In this document: in pieces, positions 24,181 through 36,730 of the stretch | Numbering within the stretch: position 1 is the first letter of the stretch | Layout of the letters: each line of letters starts with the position of its first letter | Source of the DNA: Pelargonium x hortorum | Lineage: Eukaryota > Streptophyta > Magnoliopsida > Geraniales > Geraniaceae | Reading direction: 5' to 3' | Assembly (NCBI GenBank): GCA_036897525.1 | Contig: JAYMTJ010000005.1 | Coordinates: forward strand, 146,656-210,655 | DNA length: 64,000 nucleotides | The notes under the pieces: model-generated | Database searches by the model: none | Told to the model about the DNA's origin: nothing | The model's input: the letters and a program-made list of their open reading frames with translations, nothing else | Position numbers and translations under genes: made by a program

Positions 24181-27100
24181 TTGATATCTAATTTAATGCA
24201 TTAACTTTATACCTTTTATTCTTATAAGTTCGCAGACTTTACGGAAGAAACTCTTTCTATTTCTTAGCTTGGACGTGGTTGTGAACCCCCTTTTTCACTT
24301 AAACTGAAGGAGTCTCCCCTTTATTGGGTTTAGTCAAACAATGGATCCCATTTTTATGCTTTAGGAGGCTTGCCCGCGTTAATTTAAATATATATTTTAT
24401 AAGTAATTGGGCTTCCCTAGTTTTTCTAAACTCTTCAGTGTCTTGCGGAGTCCTTTTATCTCCAAGAGGTTAAAAAACCCAGACCAAGAATCCCAGCGTT
24501 CTGCCTTATATCGTGTTCTATTCGCTTAGTAGAATAGTAAAATCTTGAAAGTTAGGAAAAAGAAATACAGTAAATAGTAGATATCAACTTCCTCTCAAGT
24601 GGGTACTCGGCAACTCAGCATTTTCGTCCTAGGTAGAAAATGGCATAACAAAAAACTCCGAATTAGCAAATACTTTATCTTTTAGACTTTCAATTTATCA
24701 CTACTCTGAAGGAGCACCCTATTTTGCTAAATCATAGGAAATGGGTAACTTATATATGTTAAATAAAGGAGTTCTATAAAAATTTATAATTTAAACAAAT
24801 AGCGGAGTTTAACAAATAGAAACGCTTAAAATTCTATTCCCGGTCGAGCGCTCCAAGCCTTTTTCTAGTCTCACAGCCTAAACTAAAGAACAATTCATAC
24901 AAGGTTATTGTCTTGTACTCTTTAAAGTCAGTTTTTCAAGGGTCTCTTAGACCCCCATACCCTGTGCATGTACGAAAGACTTCAAATAAAGATTTTGGCG
25001 TGTAAGTGCCTGAACTAGCTTTTTTAGGGTTTAATAGAACCTTTTAGTATTTAGACATTTGTCTGAATCCGTATGGGTACCTTTATCCTGAGTTCACTGA
25101 TTATATACTAATAGCCCTGCCTGCGAGAACTGAAGTAACGTTTGAGGGCTCTTATGCCGGTTATCTAATTCCAAAAATATACCAAATAAGGTTCTAAACA
25201 GAATCCAAAGACAAAAGCGTAAATCCGGATTTATCTCTTTACTTTAATTCTCGAATTGATTTTATTAGATGAGTCATAATTGCGATTTCACAAGTACCGA
25301 GCGTAAAAAAAAAGTGTTATTCAACAAGCTTCCATGAAATGCGTGCTCAATGGGCGTGGATAAAAAAAAGTGTCCTTTAATTAAGGGTCCGTTTCTCTAT
25401 ACTCGGAGTGATTGATTCTTATGGAGAGGTTCTGCACTTCTTAAATATAAAGTAGGGTAAAGTTCTAAATAAAATAAGATATATACAAAAGACAGACAGA
25501 CATAGGGGTTTCCTTGCCTCTTAATTTAACCCGCAATTTCTTTGGTAAGTGCCTCTATACTCTTTTCGAAAAGGCTCCTAATCTATCGACAAAAGTATCA
25601 AATGAAATCTCTTTCTGACTTGACCTCTAAAGAAAAAACTTAAAGTGTCTCTAATTGCAAACCCTAAACGTTTATCTAGGATCCTTTCCTATTTATACCG
25701 AAGTACCAAAAGAGTAAGCTAAGTCGAGGCAATAGATAGTAGCTATTAGATAAAATCCCCAAGGACCCTAGTAGCTTAGGAAGAAAAAAGCAGGACTTAG
25801 TATTTCATTAAAGATTTACTGTATAAATAAATGGGGAATGCTTGCATAATTAATATAGAGGTCTCAAGGCATGAAGGTGGGCGGCAGTTGAAAATGTATG
25901 TGAGATCCATACAAGTATAGCAGGTTACCCCTAATTTTGAACTCTATCAAAGAGCTTTCTTTACTATACTTTATTTATCGACTGTTGACTTAAACAAGGG
26001 TTATTTTTTTCTTGTGGATATGATTACCAGCAAGGGGCTTGCTTCTATTTAAGTGATTTTACAAAGAGAAACAAATACAAATGCTTATGCTTAGAAAAGG
26101 ATCAAACTACTTCATACTTTTTTTGCGATAAGAGGTTAATTATAAAGAGTAGAATTTAACAAGTTATGCATAGGGGGTTCTCCTTTATCTTCGTATTTCT
26201 ATGAATCGCATGAGTAAAATTAACACACTCAACCGAAGTGCGATGTGCGGGGTTGTAGTTTCGGAACCTTTACTTATTTATCTAAAGAAATTTTATCTTT
26301 TCTGTTAGGGGATACCATGAAGTTAAGTGGGTCACTTTAGGTTTCTTTGCAAGCCAAAACGATTTACATAGACAAGGTTCTTAAGAGGAGATGCGTATAT
26401 TTCTATATCAGTATCAGTGCAGTGGAGTAGCATAGACATTAGCTTGAGTTTCTACTTATATCTACGACGAGAAGCTTATGTTATTTACTTGTTAGTCAAA
26501 ATGGCGGAGTTTCCCATTTAGAGTGAAGTTTTAAGGGCCTGTTTTCGTCAAAGAAAGATTTCTTATCTTTTATATTCCTAGCTTACTATAGGGACTCCGC
26601 TGGGGCTCGCCTAGTATAACCAAAGCTGTAACGAAAGAAAGGAATTTCTTGTATAAGGATAGCATATACCTACAAATAGGTTCAATAAAAGAAATTTCTG
26701 TTCTATAGAATAGATAGTAAGTAAGGGAACAAAATGCAGTTATGTAGGACTCCTAAACAAGTACCCGTCATATTTAGCTTTTCGCTGACCTGAAATACCA
26801 AACAGTAAGCAAACAGTCTTTACTTTCAATTGATAAAGAAACCCCTTTTTCAGAAATCAAAATCTTTCTTTTTAGCTACTCCATAGAAGTTTTTCAAAAT
26901 CTAATTGTACCTTTAATTCTGAGTGCTTTTACTTCATTTTGCAGTTTCTAACAATAGCTCTTTTTACGTCTATAGTTTTTCAATAAGGATTACTTCTGTA
27001 TTTAATACAGGGATACTATAACCTCATATCCAGTATCTGAGGACCTTATAAACTACTAAAGCTTCCCTACATTTGCTTACGCGCTCTCTTATAAGAAGTC

Positions 27101-27757
27101 CGGAATCTTAACAATTACTATTAGACAAAATTTGTAACTCTTGAATGAGTATTGTCCCTGACTTTTGTTTTGTATAACTCTTAATTAAAAAAGAAGGGTC
27201 AATTTAAGAGTACGAGTATAGAGACAGCTATGAAAGAATACAATTTCAAGAAGCAAATATTTCATTTTTTGGTAATTATTAGCGTAATCTTAGGGCTAAA
27301 GTCCTTACTATAAAGAAGGCGCCCCTTTTTTTTTTATAGTATAGAGAATTTAAGATAAAGGTAATTTGACTCAAAATTCATAAGTAAAAGAGGGTTTCTC
27401 AATAAGCTCTACTTAAGCATCTTACTCCATCTTAGTTTATCCAACTAAGCATAAATTTAGGACAACAAATCTAAGTAATGAAGACTCAAAAAACGGTCAT
27501 AGTTATCGGGTATCCTATTAAGTAGAGCTAATTGGAAATATGTAGACTTAAAGAGGGAACGAAGTGCGCGCGTAGATTATGAAGTCAGCAAGCTCTGCTT
27601 AACTTTTTTGGATTAGTGAGAAAAAGAATCCTTGATGTACAAAGCGCAGTTACGTTGGGATCTTTGTGAAGAGTAAGTCATACATAAATGGATATAGCCC
27701 CCGGTATACTTAAAAGTACTGCATTTTCACTCTAATTAGAGAATTACTCAAGACTTT
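24181..27757. other. Gene-free AT-rich desert
   Basis: 3.6 kb with nothing I can assign. Confidence 0.65.
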
Positions 27758-27828
27758 AATTTAATAGGACTTTGAACCCATATAATACACCTCAGAAGGT
27801 CCGCGTTCTACCCGGATGTTAACCTTTT
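27758..27828 (-). pseudogene. tRNA-like relic, possibly Arg(UCU)
   Basis: Minus strand: GGTTAACATCCGGGTAGAACG resembles a D arm (in two parts), and ATGGGTTCAAAGTCC a T arm, with tRNA spacing. Between them ACCTTCTGAGGT is a self-complementary hairpin; a seven-base loop CTTCTGA would read UCU, but the five-base stem does not pair. Probably dead. Confidence 0.35.
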
Positions 27829-28451
27829 TTGAATTTACTAACTCCAACCTCTTCATTATGTCCTACTTGAGCTTATTTCGTCTTTCCCTTTCGTCTATTA
27901 AGTTTAGGAATCCTCGTTTATTTGCAAATCTTAATGTCCGGTCATAGTTTCTTTTTTTGACTCGAGTCTGCCCTTTTCCAAGGATAGAAAAGAAAGAATT
28001 GTAGAGAGAAGCAAAAAAGGATCCATGACTTTCTATAGAGGGGCTTAGCTTAGGGATTTCATTTCACATATAAAATAGTTTTTAACAGTAGAAAAATAGC
28101 AATTATTTAAGAAACTTGCTAGTAGCTATCAATGAATAGACAGAATTGCTTAGATAGTAAGAGATTAAAATTTTTTAAGGAGCAGAGAATGGACTCAGAA
28201 TTCCCAGACCTTCTTTATATTGTAAAGAAATCATTCATTTCGAATCCAGAGAATACAAGGTTTCTTAGGTTCTAATCTGATGAGTAACTTAAAAGTCTTG
28301 TACTCAGTAACCAAAATACGGATGTCCCAACTGATACGCTTTAAATCTTACAAAAGACACAAGAAACTTACAATATAAACCCCTTTTTACATGAGAGTAA
28401 ACTTAGAAAGGGATCCCACAAATACTTACCAAGCAGGATCCTACTTTAACT

Positions 28452-28526
28452 TAGCGGGAGCAGGATTTTAACCCGCGGCCGATAGCTTCAGAGTTCAATG
28501 TTCTACCAACTAAGTTATACACCCCA
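28452..28526 (-). pseudogene. tRNA-Arg-like relic
   Basis: Minus strand, 75 bases: GGGGTGTATAACTTAGTTGG (5' arm and D arm), GGTAGAACATTGAAC, then CTCTGAA, and a good T arm GCGGG-TTAAAAT-CCTGC with all five pairs (one G-T). The central sequence recalls bacterial tRNA-Arg (TTGACTTCTGAATCA type) with local rearrangement. The T loop carries TTAA instead of TTCA, and the acceptor strands pair at only about half the positions. Its 5' end closely resembles that of the relic at 53117-53175, so the two may be related. Confidence 0.45.
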
Positions 28527-29443
28527 AAAATGAAAAGCGTTTCTTTAACTTTTTATCATAGGAATTTATTAGCAGAGCCTTATCTTTTTCAACATATTTT
28601 GCTTCTAACGGCTGCTTATTTAATTTAAAACAAGTAGTCTTTCCGGTTACACCAAGAAAAGCGGATCTCTTTCATACATAATATAATGGTAATCTTGGTA
28701 CACTTATATGAAACCCTTAAAGGACAGACAGGTAATTCTTTTTTAACTAAATAAATAGTAAATTGGATTCAAACGGACATTACAGCAAATACGGGACCCT
28801 CCTAGATAATAGTCATAGTTCCTCGGGATATACTACTTATTAACCCCTTTTTATCATTAGCTCGTTTGTGGAGTGCTAGCCTTTGTAACCCAATTTGTTT
28901 TTATAGATCTCAAACGGAGGAAAAGACCTTCTTGTATAAACAACAAATAGATAGAAAGCAAAAACATGCTAGAGTTTCAGAAACTAAAGCTAGGGGATAT
29001 GGGACCGGTAAAGTATATATCTTCTTAAAGAATTCTTAACTGACCGGTAAACGCGCTAACTAAGACACCAATACGTATTTCAATTTCTTGAATTTACTAA
29101 ATATTCATGATGAACTTACAGCTTTGGATCAAAGTTTACTTTCAATGGATTCTTTTAGGAAGTTCTTTCAAAACTACTAAGTATCCGATACCCTCTAGCT
29201 AGTTGTTTTGTTATCCAAAATAAAAGGAGAAAGAAGCCTCTCTCCTTATTGTTATTGCCAATCATTTGAACTCTAGTTATTTTCGAGAATAGAAATCTCT
29301 TGTATTCAGTCTAGTTTTCTTGCCCTTATGATCAAGTTTTCTAAGTAAGTTAGTCACAGAAAGTTGAAAGGAATTCCTCTTTTTTTGAAAGTGTTTTTAT
29401 GTATTTAAATAAAAAAACAAATTACGTATTTTTGATTTTTGTT

Positions 29444-29517
29444 GGGGTTGTAGTTCAATCAGTTATATCACCGACCTGTCAAGGCGGAAGTTGTAGGTTC
29501 GAGTCTCATTAGTCCTG
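29444..29517 (+). tRNA. tRNA-Asp(GUC)-like gene or recent relic
   Basis: The best RNA candidate in the window, 74 bases. Acceptor strands GGGGTTG and TAGTCCT pair at all seven positions, counting G-T. The anticodon loop CTGTCAA gives GUC. The T loop TTCGAGT is canonical. Defects: an A-G mismatch in the anticodon stem (CCGAC/GGCGG), two mismatches in the D stem (TATATC where TAGAGC is usual), and one A-C mismatch in the T stem. By recall it is closest to bacterial and plastid tRNA-Asp, about 84% over the whole length, and unlike eukaryotic nuclear tRNA-Asp. No oligo-T terminator follows. Four stem mismatches make function doubtful. Confidence 0.6.
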
Positions 29518-30518
29518 CTTTCAAATTGATATAGTAAACCAAGAGCCTTCCCCCTTTTTCCGACCTAAATCTAGTTTGAGTATCTTATACTCGGTATTAT
29601 ACATACTTATATAAGTAATTTCAGGATAGCCACATCCGCATATCGACCCAAGATTTATGTCATCTATAACAGCCATCTTTCTATTAATTAAACAAATTAT
29701 CCTACTTTTTAGCACTAAACACTCTGAAATTCTTTTGTATTATGTAGGAAACCCCGTCGAATTTTATCTCGATTTTTGTGTTATTGGCAAGGCCGGCGCA
29801 CTCCAGCCTAATCTGTTCTGAGTATACCGGGGTTTCATGACTCTAAGAATTCTAGAAAAAAGGACTGACTTTTATCTTTTCTTTAGCAAGTTTCTACCAA
29901 ATAAGGTATAAAATCTTTCATTAAAAAAGAGAACTTTAAATACAAGGGTTTATGTGTTCAAGCCCACTCCTATATCTCTAGAATCCTTTTGTGAGTGATG
30001 ACAGACATTTGAAGAGTTTTTCCCTAAATCTTGTTAATCATAACCATAATAAAAAAGGATTTCCTACCTATAACTAATCAATTTTTGCAGTTTATCCACA
30101 GAAGTCGTAACTTGAGTATTTGACTTTTCCGAGACTTGCTAAAATTGAACGATATTTTAGTAAATATTCCGAGCTATATTTTGAAGCTATTCGCACAAGG
30201 AAAACTCTCTTATATTAAGAGATGGAGTATCTTATAGGATAAACGTGGGTTACCTTTATTTAGACTATAGACAGACGGCAACCCCAGGATCCCTAGTTCT
30301 GGCTGTTACATTTTTAGAAAGGATAGAACAAGCCCCTTTATTTAGCGACCCCTTTTTAAAATAAGTAAGTTCAGATAACGGAATCCTCCATCTCTTTCAG
30401 TTTTAACTAAGAATTCGGTACTAGAAACTATAATTAGGCATATACAAAGTAAGAACAAATGAAACCTATCTCAAACTAAATAAGAAAAGCTATAGTAAAG
30501 AAACTTTATAAGTAAAAG
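29518..30518. other. Gene-free stretch
   Basis: Nothing recognised. A 64-codon minus frame at 29521-29715 has no motif. Confidence 0.6.
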
Positions 30519-30622
30519 ACCTAGATAGCTAGATGGTAAAGCATGGGTTTTATTAAGAAAGATTTCCTCTGAACATATCAAACTGTTAGGACATGTCGTT
30601 GGTTCAAACCCTGCTGGGTGCC
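30519..30622 (+). pseudogene. tRNA-Asn-like relic with about 33-base insertion
   Basis: TAGCTAGATGGTAAAGCA (D arm) is followed, after an excess of about 33 bases, by CTGTTAG, a loop giving GUU, and by CATGTCGTTGGTTCAAACCC (variable region and T arm; stem GTTGG/CCTGC has four of five pairs). Total length about 104 bases. The extra sequence lies between D arm and anticodon loop, not at the canonical intron site after position 37, so an insertion is likelier than an intron. The 3' strand TGGGTGC pairs poorly with the 5' strand. Confidence 0.45.
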
Positions 30623-31409
30623 CCTAAGAGTTTCCTTTGGGTTAATACTAGTCACCTTAACCTTTTTTTAACTATCTACCGAGTATATTGCTTAGAGCTT
30701 ACGAAACCCATATAAGAAATAAGGAGTTCTTGTTAATGCCAAAGGATTTTCTTAAAAAAGAATAAGGGGTATCTTTTGGGGGGTATATTACAAGTAAAAT
30801 GATAAGTCTTTCTTGGACTCCCTTTGTTGTCCAGAGCTTCTAAAGCCTCTTTTTCATATTTATTCTGTATCCAGTTAGTTTCAATTCCTTTTAGGTAATA
30901 GAATTGGTTGCTGCAAAAGCTTTCGGGTAACAAGACTTTCTTTTAGGGGAGGCTGAAAGGACTCCTAGGCATCTTGGCTGGGAATTTACAAATGAAAAGT
31001 ATAGGCCATACTTAAAATATCTAACAAGTTGAATCGGAATTAAAAGAAAAGATTTTAGGGCTACTTCACGAGTCGAGTGCCATATCAATAATATAATTTC
31101 AAGAGTTCGACGGGATGTTATTCATTTTTGACCCAAGTTTTTTGTTTTCTAGACAGGTAAAGTGTTCTTTTTATCTAACAAATAAAGAACTCGGTATGTG
31201 ATGTATTACGCATCAGGAAATAAGTATGATCTTTTTTGGCACTCGTTTTGATATACGGAAAACCTATACAGATAAGGTTAGAGTCTCGGCCGATATTAAG
31301 AGTATAGCACAGCTTTTATGTTGATTGTAGGGCAGCAGTCCGAAAGATATACAGGGGTTTACTTTAAACTATTACATCGGTATTGAAATCTTCTTAGTTT
31401 TGAAGAAGG
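30623..31409. other. Gene-free stretch
   Basis: Two overlapping minus-strand frames of 65-66 codons (30733-31088) have no recognisable motif. Nothing else seen. Confidence 0.55.
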
Positions 31410-31440
31410 GGTGATCTAATAAATTCAGCGGGCTTCTATA
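31410..31440 (-). other. Short LSU-rRNA-5'-end-like word
   Basis: Plus strand TGATCTAATAAATTCAGCGGG aligns (split here as TGATCTAATAAA and TTCAGCGGG) with the reverse complement of the conserved start of eukaryotic nuclear LSU rRNA (TGATATGCTTAAG, TTCAGCGGG) at about 17-18 of 22 positions. If real it is a minus-strand fragment. Similarity does not clearly extend to either side. Confidence 0.25.
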
Positions 31441-32640
31441 GTTATAACATTAAGAGTCGTACCATAAAAGGTTTTTGAGTGCCTGAGGATCCTGAATCTT
31501 CTACTATAAATTCTAAATTCTAATTTGTAAAAGCTTGATTAGGCATCTTCTAGGACGTGCTAGAGTAAATAGTCAAACAGCCCCCGCAAATTTCTTATTC
31601 CAAAAATTGAAAGGTATTTCTTGATACTGATTTGACTTGAGCAAAATTGAATGAGAGCTATTTCACCGAGGTCTAGCTGACTGAAGAACACATGCGTATA
31701 TGTCATAGTATAGTTATAAAAAAAGGCTAAGGGTTCAACAAATATTACTATAAAAATGAGGGACCTCCTATAGTAAAGGATACCCATACCATACATATGA
31801 AGGGCAAAAAGCTTGCCTATAAAACTACAATTAAGAAGCTTTTTAGGGACTTTGTTCTGGAACTTAGCAATTTTGCTGTGAAAATTGACTACAAATATTG
31901 TGTGATGAAAGGAAGACTTCAAGAGATCTTTTAAGATGAAACTGAACAGAAATATTACAGTGACGAAGGAACAGCTCCCCCCTTTCCATAGATAGAAATC
32001 TCCGAGATGCTATAGGTCGGTAATAAATAAAAAGACCGGATCTAAAAGTACTAACAAAATAGACTTTTCAATTATGAGTTTGTCAAATTTGAACTACTCG
32101 GAGATTAGATCTCATAATAAGGAATATGAATCCCTAACTTCTTGAATGCAATAACTCCAAAATGAAGGGTTAAGTGAAACAAAATTTCTTGTACGCATGC
32201 TTAGAAGTCCACTTGAACCGCTGGCCTGAGGATTCTCAGCACTGCGCCGCTCTTCCAACTGGACTGTCCTGTCTGAGCTTTTATATACTGCTAATAACTC
32301 AAATTCAGCAGAAGATTCCAGCTTCCAAGCAAGTGCTTTTTAACAACCAAGCCCTTTCTTCTTACCGCGACCCCTGTGTGCTATAGAATACTGAAGGAAG
32401 TTCTTCTGGTATAATAAAAGTGGGTTTTAGTCCAGCTCTATATTGAGTTATATTAGATTAGGAAATCTCGAAAATAAGGAGCACTTTTCATATAAAGTAA
32501 AAAAAAACAAGTTGGTAGAAGGTAGCAATAAAAATGGGGCATAATCTGGAAGTAAGTATATATTTGATAAAGTTTATATAAGCAAGAGGAATCCTTTTTT
32601 TTAACTATAACTAAACCTACTCCGGTAAACCCTAAATTCT
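31441..32640. other. Gene-free stretch with longest chance frame
   Basis: Contains the longest ATG frame of the window (120 codons, minus, 31560-31922), with one hydrophobic segment near its middle. No family recognised, no start-site signals, and about one or two frames this long are expected by chance. I do not call it a gene. Confidence 0.5.
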
Positions 32641-33115
32641 ATTCTACAAAGAATCCTCCTTCCCAGTGTTAACTACTTCGAAAAGCAAGCAACCACAAGA
32701 GTAGACGACCTCCTTCTAACATCTTATCTATTTACTGCCCCAGACCTAGGCACTAAAACAAGAAGAATGCAACGCCCCCTATTTATTATAATCTAAAAAG
32801 AGACCCACCGACTTACCTATTACGCCGTACTACACCCTTCCTATGACCTACCTTCCTAGCTACAGCTGTCTTATACAACCAAAAAACTTTTCTCAAGAGC
32901 TATCAGAATACTTTCTATCTGGTATACCTGCCTCGGTCTTATGAGCTGTAGTCCTTGTACTCCCTGCCTTATGCGCCCTCTTGTTCTAGCCTATGAAGCC
33001 TGTACTTAATGTGCCCCCTATACTACTTATTACAAAAATCTGACTTATTAGTATACGGGCAGTCCTCTATAATTCTTTTATAATACTGGTCCCAATATTC
33101 TACAGTAGTAGTCTA
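32641..33115. other. Pyrimidine-rich strand-asymmetric block
   Basis: The plus strand is strongly C/T-rich and G-poor (blocks such as CCTTCCTAGCTACAG and ACTCCCTGCC). A minus-strand frame over 32669-33112 opens with 28 uninterrupted codons, then shows 11 stops in 148 codons, which is no better than chance overall; ten of the eleven are TAA or TAG. It may be the remnant of a purine-rich coding strand of a mobile element, but no domain is visible. Confidence 0.3.
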
Positions 33116-36100
33116 GACAGGGATTCATAAATTCCTCTTTCTTATCTTATTTGTAGCTATTACTTTAGAGAGAGGATACAAACCCTATAGAGTATTGTAA
33201 TGGTTAATCTACTTCACTGCGGCGAGGGAATTGCAAGGAGTTTATTAGATAATACATTCATATCTTATAGGAACGTTTTCTTGTTCTAAATCTAAAAAGA
33301 ACCTCTACTGCTTACTTCCTTTCATACACCTACTCACTGTACCCTGTTTCTTATGCCCAAAAACCATGCCTATACCCTCGGTTTTAGTAGCTAAAAACAT
33401 CTTTTTTCAGGGCTCTACTCTCCTTGTGTTGCCTGTAAAAAAGTGTAGCTATACCCGCATTCCTTATTAGAATATATTATGGAAGTTTATTATTTTATTA
33501 TCTAGTTTATTTAGTATCTCTTATAGTAAAGCTGCTCTGAAACTAAGGATCTAGTATGGTGAAATTACTTGCTTTATCTGGTTCGATGAATAAAGTTTTA
33601 TCCGCGGGACCCCCTAAAAACTATACAGATATGCTTTTTCGGTAGAATATTTAGTAGCAAAGGTTTCAACTAAGGACTCATTTCAAACTTTAGACTTTGT
33701 GGTCAGAACACAAATACAATATGGATCCTGACCAGGAATTGGATAGCATATATAATATTCGAGGAGTTTTTCACTTCTCTTATCTTAATAAGTGGAGCCT
33801 GTCGGGGATTATATATTCATAATTCAGGAGGCACGATTATCCACACATTGTGCTGTTGCTTATCAAAAGCCCCGTGCTCGACGAAATCTGGCAACTTCTT
33901 AGACAAAGAAAGGATTCCGATTATCAAGAATATAAAGTCCAATATTGGAGCTTATTAAATGAAACTCAAGCCGATTCACCTTCCTAGTGTACTGAGAAGT
34001 TTCCCGATATTGAATAGGATTTGTGAGAGTAATGAGAATTTTGAAAGAAGTGTATAAAAGGCCCCCTTAGTCGACTTACACCCATAGCATCTCTACTACG
34101 ATTGCCTTATTCTACCGCGGTTCAATTCTGGAATTTATAAATTGAATTCTTTTTTAAAATCAATTCGAAATACTCATGATTATACTTATTCATTTTTATT
34201 GGCTTAACGGAATCGCCCCTTTTAGTTTGACTTCCTACTTTACTGCAGTATACTTTCCTCAAGCTAAATCGAATTCATACTCGTAATATTCAGGAATTCC
34301 TATCCGTGGATCTAACTAAAACTAAAAATATTAGAAAGATACAGATGTTAAAAAAGTAAGAACCCTCAGATTGATGCGGTCTACCAATGGACCAAATTGA
34401 CTATATCGAGTAAGCCTATAAGGAATCACTACTAGTTAACATTACCCCTTTGCATCTTTATAAGAATGTCTAGCTACTTTGGGGTACTTTTGAAGAAAAT
34501 GAAATCCATTTTCTTGGTTATATCTAATCTATACCAGTTGAAAATCACTTTACTAAGCAAAACAAAAACTGCATCTATCAGAACAAAGTAATATCCTTTC
34601 AAAATTTTGAACGTTTCGGGTTTAGAACCTCTGAAATTCATAGAAGAAAAGTCCGCGCGCTGCCTTACTGAAAAATAGGTCTCCTTTATTTATTTTAGTA
34701 CTAGCTAGAAATATTGTCTATTATCAAAATCCCTTAGGTTTGACTTGTTCCTCGTTAACTAAGTTATCATCGCTTTCAAGAAAACCCCGATTGGCACAAG
34801 GAATTTACTTTTTACAGATATGATAAAGCAAAACCTTATAAAATGCCTTACGATTCTAGCTAGGCTAACCTCTTTAGAAGATGCCCCTGGAAACACGAAT
34901 TCAGCGCTCCCTTTGTACTGCTAAACCCTCATTTTGATTCCCTAGGTCTTGCTTTTTACCTTTGATATCAACTTTTTTAACAACTAGTTTAGGTGCTTCT
35001 TCTTCATTTTGGATTTACAAGATTTCCTAAGCTTCAAAGGTACCCCGGTTGGTAGTTATATAAGTCTATAACCGTATTTGAAGCCTTTTTTTATAGGGCA
35101 GTCCTTAGCAGCATTAATTAATTAATTAATTAATTAATGAATAAGTTAGGTTTATGCTTTTTCTTCGTGCTCTTTTACAAAATACTTCACAAGACAGAGT
35201 ATTTTGTACCCTTATTTGGTTTTATTTACAGTTATTCATTTAGGTTTTAGCTGTCATTTTTTCGTACACTAAAGAGTAGTGCTTTAGATTTATACAAATA
35301 CGGAGTTATGATCCATAAGGGACTTTTACCCCAGATTACCTTCATTAGTATCAGAACTGTGCCCCTTTACCATAACCGAGTACTCTCGGCTTGTGCCACT
35401 TCCTATTGGGACTCGGCCATAATAGTATTCTATAAGCGCCTTTTACTACAAGAATCCTACACGGAGTTCCCAGTCCTTATTTGATATATTATCTGTCAAC
35501 TTTGGCAAGGAATCTAAAAACTTTTTAGGTGTAGTTACTTAAGGAAGCTGGGTTGAATGCTACTATAGAGAATTTGAATGACGGGAGAATAAACTAGATT
35601 GCGTTGTTTGAGTTTTCGTTTTTTTGTTTTTTGTACTTACCTTGAATCGAAAAAGGCCCCTCTTGAGTGAGGAACTCTTATACTTTATTTTGTGAAAGAG
35701 AGTAGCCTGCGTTTGAGAAATCCCAATTCTGCAGCTTTGGAAAAGTCTGCTCAGAAACTGAGTAATTAAATTAGATGGGAAGTCTACGAGATCCCCGAGG
35801 ATTATATTGTTCTTTTTCCATCAACAACGAACCTTGCAAAAGGACCCGTTTGTGGAAGTATTGTAGTAATAACAAATACTTTCAATTTAGGCCCAAAACT
35901 GAAGCTACTCTTGCTGAGTAATTGCTATGCCTATAATATTATACGCAAACTTGCATAGATATTTATGTAATTAGTTAGTTAGCACAGTAAGCTAAGCAAG
36001 GGTTCTAAGGGAAGGGTACTCCTCTAACTTTTAGCACCCCTTGTCCATTCTAACTGTAAACAACATAATCTACACTAGAAAGTCTTGAACCAAAAAATTT

Positions 36101-36575
36101 ATATTTAAATGAAAGGAGTTTCCACTATTCATTTCTTGCCAATACCTTGTATTATAAGATATATATTTTACTTGAAAATGAGATTGGTAGTAGAGTAGGC
36201 TAAAAAACCTTGGAGTTCGAAAGTAAAACAAAGATATTATGTAAAGTAGATATATAAAACTAGACTGAGGATGGCGCAGTAATACATGTTTGCTAGAAAA
36301 CAGAGGTAAAAGGTAATGTATAAGAATCTTAAAGAGTAAAGTCCGATATATTACTTTTTTTATTTTTATAGAATTTACCGTCGAAGCGGGTCCTTTATGT
36401 TATGTTCTAACCGACCCGACAAAACCTCCCTTACCTAACCCTTCTTATTATATAAGAGACCCGAGAAAGACCAACCGGTATAAAATAAAACTTTGAGATA
36501 CAAGTGCAACCCCATGAGGGAGCAAGCTTAGGACTAAAGGTTCCATAGAGAGAAGTTTAACAAGTGAAAACTAGA
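33116..36575. other. Gene-free AT-rich desert
   Basis: Nothing assignable except the ATTA microsatellite listed separately. Confidence 0.65.
35113..35138. repeat. ATTA/TTAA tetranucleotide run
   Basis: About 6.5 perfect units of a four-base AT repeat, self-complementary. Confidence 0.9.
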
Positions 36576-36640
36576 CTTTAATACTATTGGTAGAGCACCC
36601 CTTTATCTAAAAAAATGCCATTGGTTCAAAGCGAGTCTTG
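36576..36640 (+). pseudogene. Degenerate tRNA-like relic
   Basis: ATTGGTAGAGCACCCC (D arm end) and CCATTGGTTCAAAGC (T arm) lie at tRNA spacing. The anticodon arm is replaced by A-rich sequence (CTAAAAAAATG), so isotype cannot be assigned. Confidence 0.4.
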
Positions 36641-36730
36641 AAGGGTAAGGATACTACCTAAAATAAGCCGAAATTCTTTAAAAGAGGAGACCCTCTTTAA
36701 TTTAAATTCGATTGGATTCTAGGCAGAACA

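Noticed and set aside
28846-28910. TTAGCTCGTTTGTGGAGTGC with CCTTTGTAACC as another tRNA-Thr-like relic
   Set aside because: No T arm at the right distance and no stem pairing in the anticodon region.
31560-31922. 120-codon ATG frame on the minus strand, with a hydrophobic middle segment
   Set aside because: With a stop about every 14 codons, one or two frames this long are expected in 64 kb over six frames. No family resemblance, no context and no supporting neighbour.
32669-33112. Minus-strand frame as a demonstrable inactivated transposase
   Set aside because: First 28 codons look protein-like, but 11 stops in 148 codons is no better than chance and no domain is visible; kept only as a composition anomaly.
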